A stretch of 64,000 nt of DNA from NCBI GenBank assembly GCA_022846075.1, contig AP025582.1, forward strand, positions 2,232,001 through 2,296,000, given 5' to 3'. The stretch comes from Oscillospiraceae bacterium (lineage in GTDB: Bacteria; Bacillota; Clostridia; Oscillospirales; Oscillospiraceae). Shown here piece after piece: positions 1-6,700 of this stretch. Each line of letters begins with the position of its first letter. The stretch's first letter is position 1. The notes beneath the pieces were generated by a model. That model was not told where the DNA came from. It searched no databases and saw only the letters and a program-made list of their open reading frames with translations. Position numbers and translations under genes: made by a program.

Positions 1-481
1 CTCTTCTATAATTTGGTTGCAACCATATTATTAGTATAATTGTTATTATAAAGTTGCGCAATACAGGTGCAAACGCATTATTTGTGCACTTTTATAGTTC
101 TTTTTAACACACAGAGATATGCTAACAAATTCAAACACAAGAGATCATTACAAAACATCCGTATTTTTTCTACGTTTTGACCAGAGATTTTTTGCCACAA
201 CGCTGGCCATAGATGGCAGAGGACAGAAGGGATTATCTGCATGAGCTGGCGAGGGTACCCCCGGTGTATGTCAGGCTTATAGGGAGGAAGGGTGTAGACC
301 TTACTGCTCCCATACCCGCAAAGACTTTTCCCGCAATGGGATTCGGGGCAAAAGTTTTCCCTTAAGTTTTCCCTTTACGTTGTTCAGCCGATTTCCAGCC
401 TATTCCACACCATACCACGGAAGCCTTGGGGCGCAGTACTCCAGGGAGCCGTATTCCACCCATGAAACACATCATCTATAA
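1..481. mobile_element. End of a presumed tRNA-Ser-integrated element (no recognisable gene)
   Basis: This stretch carries no convincing gene. Bases 1-180 are AT-rich, unlike the GC-rich chromosome that follows, and contain an imperfect inverted repeat at 67-89. A 12-bp tandem repeat lies at 352-375. The stretch ends exactly where a partial tRNA-Ser 3' end begins at 482. Integrases of the tyrosine-recombinase class commonly insert at tRNA 3' ends and leave such a duplicate, so this is read as the terminal part of an integrated element whose integrase lies outside the window. The reading rests on the tRNA fragment and composition only. Confidence 0.5.
352..375. repeat. 12-bp tandem direct repeat
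   Basis: The unit AAGTTTTCCCTT occurs twice back to back (352-363 and 364-375), about 110 bp from the tRNA-like core at 482. Short direct repeats near the end of an integrated element can be integrase arm-binding sites, but nothing here proves that role. Confidence 0.6.
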
Positions 482-504
482 TTCGAATCCCTCCCACTCC
501 GCCA
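482..504 (+). other. tRNA-Ser 3'-end fragment, likely attachment site
   Basis: The segment reads as a T-loop TTCGAAT, the 3' strand of a T-stem (CCCTC), the 3' strand of an acceptor stem (CCACTCC), discriminator G and CCA. Discriminator G with this acceptor matches clostridial tRNA-Ser, whose 5' end would be GGAGTGG. Upstream bases cannot form the 5' half of the T-stem and no anticodon arm is present, so it is only the 3' part of a tRNA. It is followed by a strong hairpin that fits the original tRNA terminator. This is the expected structure of an att junction. Confidence 0.7.
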
Positions 505-511
505 GAACCGG

Positions 512-555
512 AACCCTTGCTGTCACTAAGAAAATGAGTGTCAGCAAGGGTTTTT
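512..555 (+). terminator. Intrinsic terminator behind tRNA-Ser fragment
   Basis: Arms AACCCTTGCTG and CAGCAAGGGTT pair perfectly and extend inward by four more pairs across a mismatch. The hairpin is followed by five T. It lies 8 bp after the CCA of the tRNA fragment, as expected for the ancestral tRNA terminator. Confidence 0.75.
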
Positions 556-611
556 CCATGCTTTGCGGCAGGCGTTGCCGCCATATGCTCCCCACGCCGC
601 AGGAATGAAGC

Positions 612-659
612 AAAAAGTCCCCGCCGCCTGGATTCTCTTTCAGGCGGCGGGGGCTTTTT
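612..659. terminator. Bidirectional terminator-like hairpin
   Basis: CCCCGCCGCCTG pairs with CAGGCGGCGGGG around a 10-base loop, flanked by A5 on the left and T5 on the right, so it could terminate on either strand. No gene was recognised directly next to it, so it may be a remnant of a lost transcription unit. Confidence 0.6.
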
Positions 660-843
660 GTTTCATCGTTCCTCTTCCCTGTCCAGCTCGGGCGGCGTCT
701 CTTTGGTGAACCCGTCTCCGGGGCCGGACACGGGGACAGGGTATGCGCTTTGCCCAGTTCGGTCCTCCGGAGCACGCCAGTCCGCATCAAAGGCCGGGCC
801 GCCTCATACAGTTTAGCATCTGAAACTGATGGGAGTTGGTATC

Positions 844-1119
844 GTGACTGACGAGGTGTTGAACTCAAAAATAAAGGAATTGAAAAAGTATAAACGGGAG
901 GTGGAAGAACTTCAGCACAACATTGACGCCATCCAATCCGAAGTGAAGGAGGAGATGCTGCGCCGCGGCGTAGAGCAAATCATGACCAGCGATTACAAAA
1001 TCTCTTGGCAGACGGTGTCCAGCGTCCGTCTGGACACGAAGTCCCTCAAAGAGGAGCGGCCGGAGATCTATGCCCGCTACGCCGTCACCGCTGAAACGAA
1101 ACGTTTTTTGGTGTCATAA
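844..1119 (+). CDS. Small phage/ICE-type protein with N-terminal coiled coil
   Basis: A 91-residue protein of unknown function. The GTG at 844 is chosen because GGGAG (831-835) sits 8 bp upstream; an in-frame ATG at 829 overlaps that ribosome binding site. The first half is strongly charged and heptad-like (KIKELKKYKREVEELQ), typical of a short coiled coil. The second half carries a VSSVRLDTKSLK segment and ends with KRFLV. This layout, helical hairpin then a short beta segment containing S-R-L/F-D-xK-xxK, is familiar from small proteins of clostridial prophages and integrative elements. The family assignment is from memory of the pattern. Its position beside the tRNA-Ser junction fits a mobile origin. 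Confidence 0.7.
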   Translation: MTDEVLNSKIKELKKYKREVEELQHNIDAIQSEVKEEMLRRGVEQIMTSDYKISWQTVSSVRLDTKSLKEERPEIYARYAVTAETKRFLVS

Positions 1120-1161
1120 AAGTCAGCCCATCCCGGAAATACTAACTCCGGGGTGAAAATC

Positions 1162-1401
1162 ATGTCACACAGCAGCGCTTACTTTTCGGTGGGCAAAATT
1201 GCCGGCAAGCACGATTCCAAAGAGCTGAAGCGCGGTCTGGATGCCCTTCCGGGCGTTATGTCTGTCAGCATAAACAGCGCGAAGAACCAGATATCCGTCG
1301 ACTTCGACGATACGGGCGTGACGCAGAACAAGATCCAGCGGAAGCTGGAAGATTTGGGCTACCATATCGAGAGCGTAACCATGGAGCAGATCACGGAATA
1401 A
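1162..1401 (+). CDS. HMA-like domain protein lacking the metal-binding CXXC
   Basis: A 79-residue protein with the ferredoxin-like fold pattern of heavy-metal-associated domains: beta strand near 5-10, helix with KELKRGLDALPGV, strand VSINSAKNQISVDFD, helix TQNKIQRKLEDLGY, final strand. In copper chaperones the first loop carries CXXC; here it reads KIAGKHDSK and no cysteine exists in the protein, so classical metal transfer is unlikely. ATG 1162 is preferred over GTG 1153 because GGGGTG lies 7 bp before it. A terminator follows directly. A degenerate paralogue kept as a binding or regulatory module is one possibility; the function is unknown. Confidence 0.75.
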   Translation: MSHSSAYFSVGKIAGKHDSKELKRGLDALPGVMSVSINSAKNQISVDFDDTGVTQNKIQRKLEDLGYHIESVTMEQITE

Positions 1402-1405
1402 AAGC

Positions 1406-1443
1406 GCCCCCGCCGCCCGGACCTCAATCCAGGCGGCGGGGGC
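1406..1443. terminator. Bidirectional terminator
   Basis: GCCCCCGCCGCC pairs with GGCGGCGGGGGC around a 14-base loop. It lies between the HMA-like gene and the convergent nitroreductase gene and has A/T-containing flanks on both sides, so it can serve both. Confidence 0.7.
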
Positions 1444-1518
1444 CTTCTCTGTCACAGCCCGGCCGCCGGGCCGACAGTTATCCTATGACAAAAGCAGATC
1501 GTGAAAACGCTGTTCCAA

Positions 1519-2295
1519 TCAAAACCACCGGATCGAAGCCGCCTCTTTTTGTGCGGTGCGGCGATAGGTAACGCCGGAATAGCCAAGCACCAAGGCGGCA
1601 ACGGCCTTCTCCCCGCGCCCCAGGCCCAGCGCCTTACGCAGCGGGCGGGAGTGACCGGCAGCCATGCAGAAAAATCCGCTGTACAGCACGCCCAATCCGC
1701 AGGCCTCCGCCATCAGCGCCATATTGGCCGCGGCAAGAGCTCCATTCACCTTATCCCGCGACACAACGACGATTACCGCAGGCGCCTTTTTGAAGAAGAA
1801 GTGGTCATCAATCGTCATGCGCCCAGCCATGGCGCTCGTCAGTTTCGCCAGTGGAAGAATCCGTCGAAACAGGCGCACCGCCAAACGTTCCATTTGCTCC
1901 ATCTCATCCCTCAGCACAAGGAACGAGACGTCCTGGGCGTTTCCGCCGGTCGGCGTCAGGCGTCCGGCCTCAATGATCCGCGCGATGAGATCCGGCTCGA
2001 CCTGCCGGGCCGCAAACTGCCGGATGCTCCTTCTGGTCTTGAGGGCGTCAAGAAGCGCCCCGGGATCCAGCGGGGCGGGCCCCCCGATCTCCTCCGGCGG
2101 CGCGTCAAAGCCCGTGATGGAGACGGCGGCCTTGGGACAGACCGCCACGCAGTGCCCGCACAGGATGCAGTCCTGCGTCAAAACCCTGGCCGTTCCGTTT
2201 TCCACCAAAAGATTGCCCGCCGGGCAGTCCGCCCGGCACAGGCCGCATCCAACACATTTTTCAGAGTCGATCCGGATAATGTGTTTTTTCTTCAA
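1519..2295 (-). CDS. Ferredoxin-nitroreductase fusion
   Basis: A 258-residue flavoenzyme of the nitroreductase family with an N-terminal dicluster ferredoxin. Residues about 5-60 hold two 4Fe-4S motifs, CVGCGLCRADCP and CILCGHCVAVCP. From about 80 on comes the FMN-binding nitroreductase fold with TRRSIRQF, a typical start of the domain, and PTGGNAQ. The likely role is ferredoxin-linked reduction of nitro, quinone or flavin substrates; the substrate cannot be read from sequence. The start is taken as TTG at 2295 because it overlaps the TGA of the upstream EFR1 gene (TTGA), which indicates translational coupling; longer in-frame starts would lie deep inside EFR1. Two-gene operon with EFR1. Confidence 0.85.
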   Translation of the reverse strand: MKKKHIIRIDSEKCVGCGLCRADCPAGNLLVENGTARVLTQDCILCGHCVAVCPKAAVSITGFDAPPEEIGGPAPLDPGALLDALKTRRSIRQFAARQVEPDLIARIIEAGRLTPTGGNAQDVSFLVLRDEMEQMERLAVRLFRRILPLAKLTSAMAGRMTIDDHFFFKKAPAVIVVVSRDKVNGALAAANMALMAEACGLGVLYSGFFCMAAGHSRPLRKALGLGRGEKAVAALVLGYSGVTYRRTAQKEAASIRWF

Positions 2296-3077
2296 CGCTC
2301 CTGTTCCCCACTTTCCCAGCACAAGGTATCGTCCATGATATAGTATTGATTCCGCGCCCCGGATTTTGCCTTGTATGTGATTGCCGCCGTGGGGCAGCCG
2401 CCGATACACGCCATGCAGTGCGTGCAGTTCCCCCGCCACGTGGGTCTCCCCGCCACCAGTTCGATGTTGTTCAAGGGGCACCGGGCGGCGCATTTTCCGC
2501 AGGAAACACAGCGCTCCGAAACGGCAAACCCCTTATCATGCACGCAAAAGGCGTAAAACAGCGGATTGACCGGGCCGCTTTCCAACCTGCTTACAAGGGA
2601 CACGGAGGGCTTGGGAAAGCACTGGCCGGCCCTGATCCGTTCCGCCACCCCGGCGATCTGCGGCAGCGCGCGGTCCATGATCGACCGGCATTCCGCCTCA
2701 TCAGGCGTGGGAAAAAGAGCCAAATAGTTCTCCGGCATGACCACCGGAGCCAGCCCGCAAAACCGCAGGCCCTTCTTCGCGCACAGCTTTTCCGCGTGAG
2801 CGGCGGCGTTTCCGCAGTCGCCGCCGCAGGTCAATACAAAGTAGGCGTCTTGACAGCCCTCAAAACCGGTGTCCATGATCCACCGCTCCACAACCTTGGG
2901 CATGCGCCAGCAGTAAGTTGGGGCCACAAAGACCAGTGGACGCTCCGAGCGAAGGGCTGCATGCTTTCCCTCTTTCAAATGGCGGTTGATCGAAACCACT
3001 TCATCGTCCCCGATCCCCTCCGCCAGCCGGAGCGCCGCGAACTGGCTGTTTCCGGTCCCGCTGAAATACAAAACCAT
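2292..3077 (-). CDS. EFR1-family flavodoxin/ferredoxin
   Basis: A 261-residue electron-transfer protein. The N-terminus (MVLYFSGTGNSQ) is the FMN phosphate loop of a flavodoxin domain spanning about 1-160. The C-terminal third carries two 4Fe-4S motifs, CVSCGKCAARCP and CTHCMACIGGCP. This order defines the EFR1 family of anaerobes. AGGAGG lies upstream of the ATG. It probably passes electrons to the ferredoxin-nitroreductase encoded next. Transcription should start from the divergent promoter region shared with the TetR gene, where a palindrome covers the -10 box, so the pair is likely TetR-repressed. Confidence 0.9.
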   Translation of the reverse strand: MVLYFSGTGNSQFAALRLAEGIGDDEVVSINRHLKEGKHAALRSERPLVFVAPTYCWRMPKVVERWIMDTGFEGCQDAYFVLTCGGDCGNAAAHAEKLCAKKGLRFCGLAPVVMPENYLALFPTPDEAECRSIMDRALPQIAGVAERIRAGQCFPKPSVSLVSRLESGPVNPLFYAFCVHDKGFAVSERCVSCGKCAARCPLNNIELVAGRPTWRGNCTHCMACIGGCPTAAITYKAKSGARNQYYIMDDTLCWESGEQER

Positions 3078-3096
3078 ATTGTCCTCCTCTTGACGC

Positions 3097-3125
3097 TTGA
3101 CAAAAAAGAAACCGTCTAATATGAT
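3097..3125 (+). promoter_or_regulatory. Promoter of the TetR gene
   Basis: TTGACA (3097-3102) and TATGAT (3120-3125) are separated by 17 bp, a near-consensus sigma-A promoter pointing to the TetR gene. Its -10 also falls in the palindromic operator. Confidence 0.8.
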
Positions 3126-3141
3126 ACATATTGTATCATAT
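3119..3141. promoter_or_regulatory. Palindromic operator between TetR and EFR1 genes
   Basis: ATATGATACA and TGTATCATAT form a perfect 10-bp inverted repeat around a TAT spacer. It overlaps the -10 elements of both divergent promoters, the usual position for a TetR repressor that controls itself and its neighbour. Confidence 0.8.
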
Positions 3142-3157
3142 ATTGTCTGGCTGTCAA
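3130..3157 (-). promoter_or_regulatory. Promoter of the EFR1-nitroreductase operon
   Basis: On the minus strand TTGACA (3157-3152) and TACAAT (3135-3130) are separated by 16 bp, close to the sigma-A consensus. The -10 lies inside the palindromic operator. Confidence 0.75.
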
Positions 3158-3193
3158 TGCGCCAACCTGAGACAAATCGAGGGGAATTGTATC

Positions 3194-3736
3194 ATGGACA
3201 AAAGAAAAGCGGCCAATGAAAGAGTGAAGGACCGCCTGTTTTCCGCGCTGATCGAGTTTGCGGGGCACAAGGACTGGTCCAAGCTGACCGTTACAGAGCT
3301 GATTGAAAAGTCGGGCGTCGCCCGGGCCTCCTTTTACCGCAATTTCAAGTCTGTGGAAGAACTGATCGATTATGGCATCCAGTGCATGGCGGCGCGCTAC
3401 CATGAGGGAAACGGGTGCCGGAGCGAGGATTTTCACAGCCGGGAGGCCATGCTGTACAAATTCCGGTTCTACCGGGAAAACGCCGAGATCGTTTTGGCCT
3501 TTCACCGCGCCAAGATGTCGGTCACGCTGTTGGACATCATTACCGACTGTGAGATCGACGCCTATGGAGATATGCCGGTCAATTCCATATCGAAATATGA
3601 GCTTTACTATTTTTCAGGGGCCTTTTATAACATGATGCTCCACTGGCTGGAACATGGAACGAAGGAAACGCCGGAAGCCATGGCGGATGAATTTTTGCGA
3701 ATCGCGGGCCAAATCAATCCTTCCATAGACTCATAA
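3194..3736 (+). CDS. TetR/AcrR-family transcriptional regulator
   Basis: A 180-residue regulator. The N-terminal DNA-binding domain (about 10-55) shows LTVTELIEKSGVARASFYRNF, the classic TetR helix-turn-helix. The remaining roughly 120 residues form the ligand-binding, dimerising part, in which no ligand can be read. ATG 3194 is chosen because GAGGGGAA lies 9 bp upstream, while a longer in-frame start at 3131 would fall inside the operator. It is divergent from the EFR1/nitroreductase operon and probably represses both. It runs convergent with gltB with only 20 bp between stop codons and no clear terminator. Confidence 0.9.
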   Translation: MDKRKAANERVKDRLFSALIEFAGHKDWSKLTVTELIEKSGVARASFYRNFKSVEELIDYGIQCMAARYHEGNGCRSEDFHSREAMLYKFRFYRENAEIVLAFHRAKMSVTLLDIITDCEIDAYGDMPVNSISKYELYYFSGAFYNMMLHWLEHGTKETPEAMADEFLRIAGQINPSIDS

Positions 3737-3756
3737 CCCTTCGGCCTTCCGTCCCG

Positions 3757-6700
3757 TCATCCCCGAACCCCTCCACGGGCATCCGGTTCGCCGTCCCGGT
3801 CATGGGTATGGCCCTGGGCCGCCTCACGGAACGCCTCCATCTCGGCCTGTTCCCGGGACAGGCCCTCCGCCTCATGCCGGGCGATGGCACGCAGCATCCG
3901 GGCGTAGTCGAAGGGGACCACCTTCTTGAACTTCGGCAGGTACTCCTCGAACCGCTCCAAGATCTCCCGGCCACGCCAGGACCGGGTGGCGGCCACGTGC
4001 TCTTCGATGAGGGCCCTCAGCTCGGCGGCGTCCCCCGCTCCGGCGACGGGCTCCATGGAGACCAGCTCCTTGTTCAGCCGCAGATAGAGATCCCGGTCCT
4101 CGTCCAGCACGTAGGCCACGCCGCCGCTCATCCCGGCGGCAAAATTGCGCCCAGTGGGGCCCAGGATTACCACCCTGCCCCCCGTCATGTACTCGCAGCC
4201 GTGGTCGCCCACGCCCTCCACCACAGCCCAGGCACCGGAGTTGCGCACGCAGAAGCGCTCCCCCGCCGTCCCCCGGAGGAAGGCCTTCCCCGAGGTGGCC
4301 CCGTAGAGGGCCACGTTGCCGGCGATGATGTTTTCCTCCGCCTCGAACCGGCTCCCCGGGGGCGGATACACGATCAGTTTGCCCCCGGAGAGGCCCTTGC
4401 CCAGGTAGTCGTTGGCGTCCCCCTCCAGCACCAGGGTGAGCCCCTTGGGGAGGAAGGCGCCGAAGGACTGGCCCCCGCCCCCGGCGCAGTTCACCACAAA
4501 GGTATCCTCCGCCAGGGAATCGCCGTGGAGGGCCGTGATCTCGGCGCCCAGCAGCGTCCCCAGGGCCCGGTCGGTGCTGGACACCCGGAGGGCCGCGGCG
4601 GCGGGCTCGCCCCGCTCCAGTGCGGGGCCCAGCGCCGGCTTCAAGACCCGCAGGTCCGCCGTCTCCTCCAGATGGAAGTCGAAGGCATCGGCGGGGTCGA
4701 ACCGCTCCTTCGCCCCGCCGCCCCGCCAGGGGTTTTCCAGCAGGGCGGAAAGGTCTACCCCGCCGCCTGCGTCGGGCCGGGGGCGGAGCAGGTCGGTCCG
4801 CCCCACCAGGTCGTCCACCGTGGGCACTCCCAGCTCCGCCATGATCTCCCGCAGCTCTTGGGCCATGAAGCACATGAAATTCGCCACGTATTCCGGCCTG
4901 CCCCGGAAGCGCTCCCGCCGGGCCTGATTCTGGGTGGCGATGCCCACGGGGCAGGTGTCCAGGGCACAGGAGCGGCACATGACGCACCCCAGAGCCACCA
5001 GCGGGGCGGTGGCGAAGCCGAACTCCTCCGCCCCCAGCATGCAGGCCACGGCCACGTCCCGGCCGGTCATGAGCTTCCCGTCGGCCTCCAGGGCCACCCG
5101 GGACCGAAGGCCGTTGGCCATCAAGGTCTGGTGGGCCTCGGCCAGGCCCAGCTCCCAGGGAAGGCCCGCCCCCTGGATGGCGCTTCTGGGGGCGGCGCCG
5201 GTGCCGCCGTCATAGCCGGAGATCAGGATCACCTGGGCCCCCGCCTTGGCCACCCCGGCGGCCACGGTGCCCACCCCCGCCTCGCTGGCCAGCTTCACAG
5301 AGATGCGGGCCCGGCGGTTGGCGCACTTGAGATCGTAAATGAGCTGGGAGAGGTCCTCGATGGAGTAGATGTCGTGGTGGGGCGGCGGGGAGATGAGGGC
5401 CACACCGGGGGTGGCGTGGCGGCAGCGGGCGATCCAGGGGTAGACCTTCCCGGCGGGCAGGTGCCCCCCCTCCCCCGGCTTGGCCCCCTGGGCCATCTTG
5501 ATCTGGATCTCCTCCGCGCTGAGCAGGTAGGCGCCCGTCACGCCGAAGCGGCCGGAGGCCACCTGCTTAATGGCCGAGTTCCGATCCGTCCCCGCCCGCC
5601 GGGCCGGTTCGCCCCCCTCCCCGGAGTTGGAGCCGCCGCCCAGCCCGTTCATCGCCTGGGCCAGGCACTCGTGGGCCTCCTGGGAGATGGAGCCGTAACT
5701 CATGGCCCCGGTCTTGAAGCGGCGGACGATGGACTCCGCGGACTCCACCGCCTCCAGGGGCAGCGGGGTTCTCTCCCGGCGGAATTTCAGCAGGCCCCGC
5801 AGGGTGTGGCGCTTCTCCTTGCCGTCCACCAGGGCGGTATACTGCTTGAACAGCCCGTAGTCCCCCTTTTGGACGGCCTCCTGGAGCAGGCGGACGGTCT
5901 GGGGGTCGTAGAGGTGGTCCTCCTTCCCCGTCCGTCCCCCCTCCTCCGGGTCAGAAAGGTCGAAGGCCCGGGAGTGGCGGCGGTCCACCATGGCCCCCAT
6001 CTCCTCCAGCCCGATGCCGCCGATCCGGGACACCGTGTTGGTGAAATAGGCGTCCACCACATCCTTCCGGATGCCCACGGCCTCAAAGAGCTGGGCGGAC
6101 TGGTAGGACTGGAGGGTGGAGACCCCCATCTTGGAGGCGATCTTCACGATGCCGTGGAGCACGGCGGCGTTGTAGTCGTCCACGGCGGCCTGGGGCTCCT
6201 TGTCCAGCAGGCCCTCGTCGATGAGGGCCCCGATGGTCTCCTGGGCCAGGTAGGGGTTGACCGCCCTGGCCCCGTAGGCCAGGAGGGCGGCGAAGTGGTG
6301 GACGTCCCTGGGCTCGGCGGACTCCAGCAGGATGGACACCGCCGTGCGCTTCTTGGTGCGCACAAGGTACTGCTCGATGGCGGACACGGCCAGGAGGGAG
6401 GGGATGGCGGCGTGGGTCTCGTCCACCCCCCGGTCGGAGAGCACCACGATATTGGCCCCGTTCCGGTAGGCCCGGTCCACCCCCAGGAAGAGGGCCTCCA
6501 GCGCCCCCTTCAGGGGGGTGTTTTTGTAGTAGAGGATGGACACCGTCTCCACCCGGAAGCCGGGGCGGTCCATGGCCTTGATCTTCAGCATATCGGTGGT
6601 GGTGAGGATGGGGTTGTGGATCTGGAGCACCCGGCAGTTCTCCGGGGTCTCCCGCAGGAGGTTGCCGTCGTCCCCCAAATAGACGGTGGTGTCGGTGACG

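Noticed and set aside
213-365. A 50-codon open frame (MAEDRRDYLHELARVPP...) in the element end
   Set aside because: No ribosome binding site, no recognisable domain, and it runs across the tandem repeat at 352-375; more likely chance or a remnant.
482-504. A complete tRNA-Ser gene
   Set aside because: Bases upstream cannot form the 5' T-stem, anticodon arm or acceptor strand; only the 3' part is present.
1501-2343. Plus-strand frames opposite the nitroreductase and EFR1 genes
   Set aside because: They overlap strongly supported Fe-S flavoprotein genes on the minus strand and have His/Arg/Gln-rich antisense composition.
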